The notes beneath the pieces were generated by a model, which saw only the letters and a program-made list of their open reading frames with translations, was not told the origin of the DNA and searched no databases. Below are positions 9,221 to 19,277 of a stretch of 64,000 nucleotides of DNA, one piece after another. How positions within the stretch are numbered: position 1 is the first letter of the stretch; each line of letters begins with the position of its first letter. Source of the stretch: Sambucus nigra (Eukaryota; Streptophyta; Magnoliopsida; Dipsacales; Adoxaceae); the NCBI GenBank assembly GCA_949130495.1, contig OX422215.1, positions 68,401,244 through 68,465,243 of the forward strand. The letters run 5' to 3'. Made by a program: the position numbers and the translations under genes.

Positions 9221-12200
9221 CAATCTAGCCACAGGTAAGCAGCCACACTCGTGCCCTCCAGCCCGAATCGGACAAAGCCTTTCACAAGCATCTTTGAAAG
9301 CCTTCTTCCAAAGTTCTACGGAAAAATTCCCCTGCTCTTGATCACTCAATACTTTTCTGCTGCCACTGTTTTTCCTCGAGCTTATGCCAAAACTTTTACT
9401 ACTACTTGCAGCTGTAGACTGCATATGTGGAGTCAGAGTCTGCACACAGAGAGAAAATATATAATCAGCAATAAGTAATAGCTCCGAATTAAACATAACT
9501 TCCTATTACAGAGAAATGCAAAAAAGGAAGAAAAAGAAGAATTCAAAAACCTGCCACCACACGGACTCGATAATTCGAGAGAAGATCCACGCTTCAATGT
9601 TTTCCAATGCAATGGCAAATGTTTTGGGGTCCTCCCAGTCTTCTTCTATTGAATCCGTCTTCTCTTTTCCAATGGAAGAGATATCATTGCGTTTCCTTAG
9701 AGGTCTTGATTCGGACACACTTCCACCAGCATTACTTTTAGCACGTGGTCCATTAGAAAGTGGCATTTCCCCAACAGCCTGGCTGATAATTCCCCTCAAC
9801 ATAATTGAATTTGACAACCAGAAAGTTAACCTGTAGAAAAGATATAGCATATCTGAGTGAATTCCTAATACTAAACCCAACATGGGCCAACAGAAAGAAT
9901 TCAACTATAACCAGATTCATCAAAGAGCGTCGAAGACACCCTTTTCAGCTTGTACTCTCGATCCCACGGAATTAAAATTTTAAAGAAACATAATTTAGAT
10001 TATCCATTTCCAAGCCTATGGGCAGTTAAATGCATCCCACCGGCCAAAATAGGTTTGAGCCAATTTCAAACCCATTTTTGAGTCATTTTGGTCCAAATTT
10101 TGAACAGATTGTGCCGGCCAAATTTTAAACTGGGGTGGAAGCAATTTCGACTTTTTCCTCTTATATGCAAATTATTTGTTGTGGCGTGGCAAAATTATGG
10201 ACTCCTGGGGTCAGAATATTGCCAGGAGTTTGAGGCTCCTTCGCATTTCGTTAAAGGTGGAATTTCAGCCTTTTGCCCGGGGCAAAATTCCCAAACGATG
10301 AAGTTGGCCGTGTTGTCCTTGAGATATCTCTCAAATTACTAAACTAAATGTGTATGCCATTCCCTTGTATGTGTTTTTTTTTAATGAAATTGAAAACTCT
10401 TTTAAGGACACATTATTTATGGAACCCAGTTTCTACAGTAAACAAAAGATTAGCAATGAGTTTTTTTTCCCAAAATTTTTTAAAGTTGCTCTCCAATAAT
10501 TGAAGGTTTTGGGAGGGTGAACTGGGTGAAGACCTTTGCATAAGGTGGCTGCCTCAGATTTGTCAGCCCTACCTTTAGCACTGCACCCGGTGAAGATCCT
10601 GTCTTAAGGAGTGCAGTACGAGGCTTTCCAGAAGAATCGAATCATCTATTCTCGTACTATTCTAGTCTGAGTGTTTATATGCTGATACCAATTTGAGAGA
10701 CAGATAAAAGAGATGTGTCATGAGTGAATTGGCAAGTAAACTTTGTTTAAGGAGATAGGAAGAAGGGTAAAAGCTTGTGCAGTATTTGTGGGTGACTTGG
10801 AGTTTATGGATAGAAAAGAATGAGATGATTTTTAGGATAGTTGAAAGGAGTTGTGGGAAAGAATTATACTATTGGCCTCTCTTTGGACATCAACGTCAAA
10901 ATATTTCAAGGGACCGGAGCTTTCATACATTATCAATTGTTGGGTTGCCATTCTAGTTTAATCTTTGTGGCGGATGGTTTCTTTAACGCGTTGACTCAGA
11001 TAAGCAGATTTTTTTGTAGCTGCCTTGTTGTGTTTCAAATGTTTGAAATCGGTTTTCCATCTTTGATTTTTTCGCTTTTTCAGGTGGACTACCAGTACAT
11101 CTTTCCGATATACATTTTCTATTTTAATATAATTCTTCTTAGTTTCAGATAAAGAAAAAAGGGGGCAAACCCAGTGCACGAGGCTTTGGGGGTACTTGGG
11201 GGGGTTAGATGTATGTAGCCTTGTGCAGAGAGGCTGTTTCCGCAAATCGAACCTCTGACCTCCAGGTCACAATGGAGCAACCTTACCGTTGCTCCAGGTT
11301 CACCCCTTTCTTCTTAGTTTCAAATAAAAAAAGAACAATTAAACTTTGTCAATCATGTGTCCCCCACACTAACCAATGCATTTACATCGTATAGCTGTGT
11401 CGATGAAAAGATGTCAACCAAGAATTAGTCTTCTCGTGCAGCACACTTAACTCCAAGTTCTGATGGGATCAGAGATTCAAATTTCTGCAAACCTCAACTA
11501 ACTTTGATTGAAGCATATATCTAAGCACCGGAATAATTACATACCTTGGAACATCGTTTCCACAGGCCTTAGAAACCAAAATTAATCCCGAAACAGTAGC
11601 TCTAGCCGCACTTGCCCTTTTATTCTCTGACTTTGATTTGAAAGCATGCAGATAGAATCTAGAAAGGCGCCGAGCTGGAGCATGGACCTTATTTACGGAA
11701 CTTCCATGCTCAGCAACTATCGAATAAAGCCCAACCTCAATGGCTGCAGCTTCTCTCAACTCTTCCTCAAGCATCTCAACTCTAGACTTCCATTCAGTCC
11801 TATCGTCAGAAACCCCATTTGTTGGTTCTTTTTTTACAGTTTTCACATCACTTGTAATAATATTCTGAGTGGCTTCCACAACAGCTATTTTCTTCACCTT
11901 CTCTATTTTCTGAATATTTCCGGGAAACTCATTTGCATTAGCTGAATCAAATGGTAACACTGAGGTCATGTGCTTTAGTTTATTGTTAGCTTCTCTCCTA
12001 CTTGACATAAGAGTATTACTTCTTAATGTACCTTGCCTTCTGGTAGCATCTTGTGAAACTTTACCCACTTGTTTGCTTTCCAAAGATTGCCTCTTCTCCT
12101 CCAAATTCTGTTCATCCTGTTCGATTTCTCGCTCTTTGCCAATTCTCGGGTCAGGGGGTGGAATTTTGGTTGAAATTCTATCAACATATTTTTCCTTAAC

Positions 12201-13700
12201 TGATTTCTGAGCATTTTCTTCAATTTTTCCTTGTATGCCCGAAATCCCGTCGTGAAACTCATCACTCGTATTTTCCTGTTCTAAGCTTCTCATGTGGTTT
12301 TTTGACTCCTCGTTTGTATCTCGATAAACTGCGGATGAAGAAATAGATTGAACAGGTGGGGTAACAGATACTTTTCGGATTGATGTCATGTCTCTATCAG
12401 GATATTTGGATAAATAAACATGATTAGTTACAGGATTCCCTAGATTAGATGATAAGTCCATTGAAGACAAAACATGTGTACTCTTAGTTGGACCAGGCTC
12501 TCCATTAACTTTTCCTGTGCTCTCCATTGCTGATTGCAATTCATCCTGCAATTTATCAGCAAGTAAATATCGAATATATGTAAATGGCACAAAATATTGA
12601 GAGTAATTTGAACCATTTCGGGATACAGTAACTGACACAAAAATGTGGCCAAAACGCATTGGTATCAGTCAAACTGTCCCCCAAAATACGTAAGCCTAGA
12701 ATTATTTAAAGCTTAAACAAAAAATTAAGGCACTCGTTGAGTTCCCACACAGAGTGGGTAATTAAAGATTAGCATGTGTGCTGTACACAACAATGCGAAT
12801 TCCCATCCATCATCAAGTTGGTTTTCAAAACATTATAGTAAAATGAGTCCAGATTATTTCAACTAATACATAATCTCTCTATTATGACAAGTACATTTAA
12901 TAAGACTTAATAATAACTATTTAAAATAATCTAATTTTCAATTATATAGACTAAGAAAGCCAATCAAATTTGGGTTTCAATGACGAAAAAAATGAATAAA
13001 ATAGAATAAACGTGATTACCTTCTCATTTCGATAAGGCGAAGCCCCTGCAGCCTCAAGAGTGGAAGAGGCAATCGTTCGTGATGAGTGTGACGAAACATC
13101 ATCATCAGTAAAAGAAGCTATCTCAGATTCAACATCATTTTCTTCATTCATTATTTCCGAAACCGATTCTTGCCCATCTTTGTCTATCGTATATTCTTTT
13201 GATACGCTACTCTTGGGTGACGAGTTAGAGCTTTCCTTATCAATTGGCTCTATTTTAACAAACAGAACCGGTTGCACCGTGTTCTTAGAACTCTTCTTGA
13301 GGTTCACTGGAGCACTGAAATTTAAACTCTCCTCAATAATTCCATAATCTGCAAGATTTATTATGACTGTCCCCAAGGGTAGAACTTTACCTGCCTTATC
13401 CTTTCGAGTTTCATATAAATGAAACTCCAAGCAATTTTTTTGAAATTTATCATGAGACTTTTTTTCTCTAACTAAAGTTAATGGAAGTATGAAGGACTCG
13501 TTGAATTCAATTTCTGCATCTCTAACATCAGAAGTAAAAGAACCAGAATTTTGATCACCGTTTTCCCATTGAAGCAATACAGATTGAACAGAGCTCAGAG
13601 ACTGAGATGGGGGCCAAGGTTTAAGCTCACGGACATGAACAAGATAATCAACTTGAAAAGAAACCCCCTTTCGGTGCCTTGACCTAAGCCCGAGAACCAT
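9221..13700 (-). CDS. NT-C2 (EEIG1/EHBP1-type) domain protein, 3' part missing
   Basis: The only recognisable host gene. Four exons with GT-AG borders keep one frame: 13020-13700 (227 codons), 11545-12545, 9551-9830 and 9221-9439, about 727 residues so far with no stop. Exon 1 starts MVLGLRSRHRKGVSFQVDYLVHV and carries the NT-C2 fold (to about residue 155), including LLQWENG and LEFHLYETRKD. A low-complexity acidic/serine region follows. Exon 2 ends with a helical block (VEMLEEELREAAAIEVGLYSIVAEHG) and ASAARATVSGL; exon 3 continues LTFWLSNSIMLRGIISQ, resembling the C-terminal DIL-like region of plant family members. In animals NT-C2 proteins link membranes to the cytoskeleton; PMI1-type plant relatives act in organelle movement. 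The function of this subgroup is unknown to me. The C-terminal exon(s) are absent in the window because a Tat element lies in the next intron. Confidence 0.82.
9831..11544 (-). other. Large intron of the NT-C2 gene
   Basis: This 1.7-kb intron between coding exons 2 and 3 contains the SINE at 11154-11307. The rest (9831-11130) is AT-rich with no recognisable gene; the donor at 11544 and acceptor at 9831 are canonical. Confidence 0.65.
11154..11307 (-). mobile_element. tRNA-derived SINE (Au/TS-like) with target duplications
   Basis: On the minus strand the 5' end reads like a tRNA gene: box A-like TGGAGCAACGGTAAGG and box B-like GGTTCGATTTG. The SINE body follows (CAGCCTCTCTGCACAAGG, then GCCTCGTGCACTGGG) and ends in a T-rich tail. 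It is flanked by near-identical direct repeats of about 21 bases at 11133-11153 and 11308-11328 (ttcttcttagtttca, then g/a, ataaa). This is a clear retroposition signature. The family name is by resemblance to Au/TS SINEs. Confidence 0.85.
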
Positions 13701-14602
13701 TGCTTGAATATGCCCAAGATGATCTTAATGTGTTTCTGATAAATTACAATGAACCTATTGACAAGAATTCAAAAAAAAGTAGAAAGATAATGAGGAGAAG
13801 ATGATAAAAATAAGCATAGTTTTTACATATTCATATAAGACACATATTTTTCACATCAGAGCATATATATTGGATGTTTAAAGATCATGGAGAAACTACT
13901 TTAAATACAATTCAATAATGCATTTATAGTTTTAACCCCTCATTCAGCTTGTTCTTTAATAAACAAATCAAGCAAAATCCTTTCAATGTGTACATGAAAA
14001 TTGGAAAAAGAATCATTACATATTTATCCAAGGCGCATATTTCTAACATAACAGCACATATATTAGATTTAGTAAATAACAGAGAAAGTACATTACACAT
14101 AAAATCAATAAACCTTCGGAGTTTTAAGCCTTCATTCCGCTCATTCCTGAATATACGAATAAACCAAAATCCTTTCAATATGTACATAAAAACTGGGAAA
14201 AACTACTTAATTTGAGCTCATGTAAGCATAGCTGGTAGGTGGATTAAGAAAAAAGCATAGAATCATTACAGATTCATATTATACTCACATTTCTAACATC
14301 AGAGAACACATTAGATTCTTAAAGAGAATAGAGAAAGTGCTTTACATACAAATCAATAATGCTTTTGGAAATTTAAGCCCTCATTCAGCTCATTCTTTAC
14401 TAAACAAATCAAGCAAAATTCTTTGGATATGTACAATAAAACTGGGGAGACTACTTAATTTGAGCTCAAGAAAACATAGTAGGTAGATTTATATATAGGC
14501 AAAGAATCATTACATATTCATATACTACACAGCACATATATTAGATTCTGAAAGATGATAGAGAAATTACTTTACATACAAAACAATAATGCATTGATAG
14601 TT

Positions 14603-14862
14603 GAGGGGTTTTCACTTTGGTACCTCGCTAATTGCCGTATTTAGACTTTGGTACCTCCATAATTTTGTATTTAGACTTTGGTACTTTCACAATCGCTGAA
14701 TGTAAATGTTGTGTTGTTGATTGTAATTTTTTTACTTTGGTACATTCAGTGGCGAAACATTTACACCAGCAACGAAAAAAGTAACAAAGTCGAAATAAAA
14801 GACTATGCAGGTACCAAAGTCTAAATAGGACAATTAGTGAGGTATCCACGTCAAATTCAACC
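14603..14862. mobile_element. Mutator-type foldback MITE, founder-like copy
   Basis: About 260 bp with long inverted ends: the left side reads ctttggtacctcgctaattg...tatttagactttggtacctcc, and the right side is its imperfect inverse (ggtaccaaagtctaaata...caattagtgaggta). It is flanked by ttgatagtt (14594-14602) and tttatagtt (14863-14871), a 9-base target duplication with one mismatch, which fits the Mutator superfamily. It has no coding capacity. Confidence 0.78.
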
Positions 14863-15172
14863 TTTATAGTTTTATGTTCAATCTTTCCTAAGCAAATCAA
14901 GCAATTTTGATATTTACATGAAAAATGGGCCAAAAAAAATGAAATTTAAAAATAAAAAGTACGATCAGATTTTGGTTAAGCTGAATTACAATCAAAGAAC
15001 CATTTAAAAAGAATCAATTATCAACATATAATTGAAAAAGGCAATCTAAGAAAATCAAAAGCAATTGAGAAGTTTAATGCTAAGTTAACAGATCCAGAAA
15101 CAACTAACAGAGCTCAATAAAAACATAATGCAACCCATTACTTACATACAAATCAACAATGCATTTATAATT

Positions 15173-15434
15173 GGGGGTTTCTCACTTTGGTACCTCACAA
15201 TTGTCATATTTAGACTTTGGTACCTGCATAGTGTTTATTTATACTTTAGTACTTTTTTCAGTTGTTGAATGTAGATGTTTAGTTGCTAATTGTAATTTTT
15301 TTTGCTTTGGTACGTCTAGTAGTGAAAGATTTACATTCAACGCCAAAAAAAGTACAAAAAGTCTAAATAAAAATTATTCAGGTACCAAAGTCTAAATAAG
15401 AAAATTAGTGAGGTACCCAAGTCAAAATCACACC
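15173..15434. mobile_element. Second copy of the same foldback MITE
   Basis: Same inverted-end structure (ctttggtacctcacaattg ... ggtaccaaagtctaaataag...attagtgaggtacc). It sits at the equivalent place in the next array unit, so it probably arose by duplication of the unit rather than a new insertion. Shorter, internally deleted derivatives lie at about 15735-15865 and 17372-17530, and another at about 16158-16237 plus 17025-17100 is split by a solo LTR. Confidence 0.75.
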
Positions 15435-16240
15435 TTCCCATTCTTTAATAAACAATTCAATCAAACCCCATTTGAAATTTACACGAAAACTGGGCAAAAA
15501 AATGACATAAAGAACTAAGAAGTAAGATCATAAAAAATTAAGCTGCTGAATTACAATCAAAGAACCATTTTAAAATTAATTATCAACATAAAGTTGAATA
15601 AGCCAATCTAAGAAAATAAAGAGCAAATGAAAAGTACAATTGGTAAGTTAACAGGTCTAAATAAAACTTACAAGAGCTCAAATCAACATAATGCAACCCA
15701 CTACCTTACATACAAATCAATAATGCATTTATAGTTGGGTTTTATTCATTTTGGTACCTCGCTAATTGTCATATTTACACATTAGTACCTGCATAACTTT
15801 TCTTTAGACTTTGGTACTTTTTACCATTATGGAGGTACCAAAGTCTAAATCTAAAAAAGCCCTAATTCAGCTCATTATTTAATAAACATAATCAAGCCAA
15901 ACCCATTTGATATTTACATGAAAACGTGACAAAAAAACTGAAATTTAAAACTAAGAACTAAGATCAGAATTAGTTAAGCTGAATTACAATCAAAGAACCC
16001 TTTAAAAAGAATCAATGATTAACAAAAATAATCAAAGAAAATCAATAGCAAATGAGAAGTATAATAGTGTGTTAACAGGTCTAAATACAACTTACAAGAG
16101 CTCAAATCAACATAATGCAACCCACTACTTTACATACAAATCAATAGTGCATTTATAGTTGGGTTTTTTTTCACTTTGATACCTCTCTTTGTCATATTTA
16201 GACATTAGTACCTCCATAACTTTTATTTAGACTTGGGCGC

Positions 16241-17024
16241 TGTTGAAAAATATTGTGTTTTACACAAATTAATATTATGTCCAAATCAATATATTGGTCA
16301 ACTTTGAGCCATTATAAAAGTAGGACCCATACTCCAAACGTGGTGGGACCAAGTATGTACATGTTCCTTGTAGAAAGACGAGTCATGTGGTATATTCATT
16401 TATTAAAAACGGACAAATGATGAATGAGAAATTTGGTTTCAAAGTACCCCGTTAATTTTTGAAATTATTGGGAATTTTATTTAATTTTCTGGGACGATTT
16501 TTCTAAACTGTCGCCAAAGGGTGTGGTTGTTCGCTCTATAGTGATTGGTTTTCAGAACCGCAACCAAAAATTGTGTTTGTTCACCATTAGTTATGACTGT
16601 TCATGAAAAACGTTCCTACAGTGATTGTTTTCCAAAAGACAATCTTTTCATGAAACAACGCATTTTTCCTATATATACAAGACTTATTCATGCATTTAGA
16701 GAAGGGAAAAAAGAGAAAAATATTTTTCAGTACTTTCCATTCCTAATCGAGTCGGAGAGAGTGTCAAACATAATTAGTTCGTGGGACACGCACATTGAAG
16801 TGCTTCTTGTGCGTGTCGAAACCGTTTCATCTGGGAGGCAGAGGCTCATAGTTTATTGCCGTAAGCACCGTAACAGGAGCGCATTTTGTCTTAAGGAGAG
16901 AGTGTCCAACACTCGACTCGGTCATATTCATCATTTGTCAGTTTTTTATTAGTCCAATTTTTATTAGACAAATATAAATCTTTTAATATGATAAAGACAC
17001 AAAAGCAGATCATTATAAACAACA
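16241..17024 (+). mobile_element. Candidate solo LTR (copia-like) inside a MITE copy
   Basis: A 784-bp block with perfect 5-base inverted ends TGTTG...CAACA interrupts the fourth MITE copy in the middle of the phrase tttagactttggtac. It has a TATA-like cctatatataca at about 16668 on the plus strand. An open frame of 135 codons inside it has no recognisable protein similarity. I could not identify a clean 5-base target duplication (flanks ggcgc and atcta), so recombination or decay at the edge is possible. Confidence 0.6.
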
Positions 17025-18060
17025 ATCTAAGGTACTTTTCCATTGGAAAAAATTTAACTTTAGTAGCAAAGCATTTACCTTTATACCAAAGTCTAAATCA
17101 AAATAAGTTTTCATTCAGCTTATTCTTTAATAAACAAAATCAAGCAAAACCCATTTGATATTCACATGTAAACTGGGCAAAAAAAAGATCAGAATAAATT
17201 AAGCTGCTGATTTATAATCAAAGTTCAAAGAACCATTTAAAAATAATCAATTATTAACACATAATTAATAAACCAATCTAAGAAAATCATAAGCAAATGA
17301 GAAGTATAATAGTAAGTCAACCGATCTAGACAACCCACTACTTTAAATAAAAATCATTAATGCATTTAAAGTTGGGATTTTTTTCACTTTGATACCACTC
17401 TAATTGTCATATTTACACATTAGCACCTCCATAACTTTTATTTAGACTTTGATACTTTTTCTTCAAAAAAAAAAAAATTAACTTTAGTAGCAAAGCATTA
17501 CCATTATAGAGGTTCAGAAGTCTAAATCAACCTAATAAACAAAATCCAGCGAAACCCATTTGATATTTACATAAAAACTGAGCAAAAAAATTGTCATAAA
17601 GAAGTAAGAAGTAAGATGAGAATAAATTAAGGTGCTGAATTACAAAGCAAGTACCATTTAAAAAAAATCAATGATTAGCATATCATTAAAAAAGACAATC
17701 CAAGAAAATGAAGAGCAAATGAGAAGTATAATGGTAACTTAATCGATCTAGATACAAACTTACAAGAGCTCAAATCAAGAAAATGCAACCCGTTTCAAGT
17801 ACCCAAAACACCATATTATACATATATACGTGTGAGGAAGATAAATAGTTACCTTAAGATGCTGTTGAAAATTTGATTAAAGGAGAATAATGATTGGTGT
17901 TTGTGATGGGCTTTTCTTTTTTCTTTTGTTTTTTGTTAGTCAGAAGTTTTTGGGTTTGTTTTGTAGCTAAAGAAAAAGGTGCGAGTTTTGTAGGAAAAAG
18001 TTGAATCGCGTGGAGGCGAAAGGAAGGTGGTCTGGTGAGGGGAGAACATGCAGATAGACA

Positions 18061-18395
18061 TAGATGGGTAAAAAATAATGTATTTTGGGAAGCATGTATA
18101 GCTCGGTCAATTCTTAAATTACATCGAACCAAGGAAAAATGTTTCTCCACGGAAAAAAAAACATAAAATTGAAGATCACTACATTTTACTAGTATTTTAC
18201 AAATTTCATATAAAAAAATTTAAAGAAATATATTATTAAATTATTATAAAAATACGTAGTCAAGTATTTTCAATGAACAAATGTTTATATTAGTTGATAA
18301 TTACATAAGATTGAAATTAAATTTACATAAAAAATTAATTGATATGAAATTCACTCATATTAAGTAAATAGTATACAACTTTTATGATATACTAC
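18061..18395. other. AT-rich intergenic sequence
   Basis: Between the putative leader exon and the next LTR. It presumably contains the upstream region of the NT-C2 gene on the minus strand, but I recognise no core promoter motif and no gene. Confidence 0.4.
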
Positions 18396-18959
18396 TGTTG
18401 ATGTAAAAAATTAGATCGCTCTAATTATTCAATCACAGATAAATAAAATAAAACAAAGATTTTTAAAGTGGTTCAGCGTTATAAGAATGGCGTACGTCCA
18501 CTGTTATGTTATTGCTGAGTGTTTAGGAATTCTTGATTACAAGTTCTCTCAAGAAATTCCGGTCCCTTTGAATGAGGGTGATACAAGGTATTTATAGCGC
18601 TTAGGCTGTACATGAAAGGGTTGATACATTAAATGATATACATATGAAAGGGTAATACATTTAATGCAGCGTGTGCGTCAAGATGATGAACATTCAATGA
18701 ATAGTTGAACTGTTGATTATCTGGCAATTAATGATACGGCCGAGATGCAGCTCGGACCGCCTTAGTTGCTCATTGCTCAGGAGTTCCTCGGAGCGTTAGA
18801 GTACCTCGGAGTGCTGAAGTTCCTCAGTGTATCCTCGTTGCTCGGAGAGACTATGAGTTGGTCGGGGAAATGAACTTCCTCGTTGCTATTGTGCCAAGTA
18901 GATTGACATGTGTTCTCATATTATTCGTCCACATCGGCATATTAATTTTGGTATCAACA
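18396..18959 (-). repeat. LTR of a Tat-like element remnant
   Basis: A 564-bp block with ends TGTTGATG...TATCAACA (7 of 8 bases inverted). A TATA box (minus CTATAAATACC, about 18588-18597) shows that it reads on the minus strand. Its position just left of a plus-strand ORF is the same as the 3' LTR and antisense ORF in the complete element at 27316-43587, so I infer that it is a 3' LTR. No second LTR was found to the right. Confidence 0.65.
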
Positions 18960-19277
18960 GAAGCCCCCAATGTTTCATATTTCGAACTTTGAGGAGTATG
19001 GAACATTCTTTCTCGGTATATGGCGATATTAAATGACTTTCCTGGGTTTTAGGAGCCTTTTCTTCATATTTGAATTTCTTTCAAATTCACAGAATCCGCC
19101 TTTTTCGAATTTTTATGAGTGCTTCGATCTTCGTGCATTTTTGTCCTTTTAGCCGCCGGAAGTTCGATAGTTTCTTTTCGTAATCATTTCTTTCGCCATT
19201 TCCCAAGGTAAAGTATTTAGACTTCTTAGATAACCATACCGTCTTCTAACTTTTCCCATTTTCTGCATTCAAGCTTT

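Larger units (their letters stand above)
13880..17800. repeat. Tandem repeat array in leader intron, about 9 units
   Basis: A unit beginning (a)ctttacatacaaatcaataatgc recurs at about 13890, 14090, 14338, 14568, 15136, 15700, 16126 and 17340, with a partial end near 17780. It is followed by conserved text (cattcagctcattctttaataaaca...caagc; ctaagaaaatca...gcaaatgagaag). The first units are about 200-240 bases. Later ones are 420-570 bases because they contain a foldback MITE. The array has grown by unequal duplication after the MITE entered one unit. Confidence 0.82.
13701..18060 (-). other. Probable 5' leader: untranslated exon and 4.1-kb leader intron
   Basis: Just upstream of the start codon the minus strand has an acceptor (TTTATCAG, ending 13736), leaving about 35 leader bases on the ATG exon. 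A matching donor (TTAAG, then GTAACT) lies at 17853/17852, preceded by a CT- and A-rich leader-like stretch (17853 to about 18060). This would make a 4.1-kb intron within the 5' UTR. Both splice sites are seen; the pairing and the transcription start are inferred, and no clear TATA box was found. Leader introns often boost expression in plants. Confidence 0.5.

Noticed and set aside
11154..11307. tRNA-like gene with box A and box B
   Set aside because: The tRNA-like part is followed by a SINE body and flanked by target duplications; no full cloverleaf is present.
16545..16952. 135-codon open frame on the plus strand
   Set aside because: It lies wholly within the candidate solo LTR 16241-17024, spans the LTR TATA region and resembles no protein family I know.
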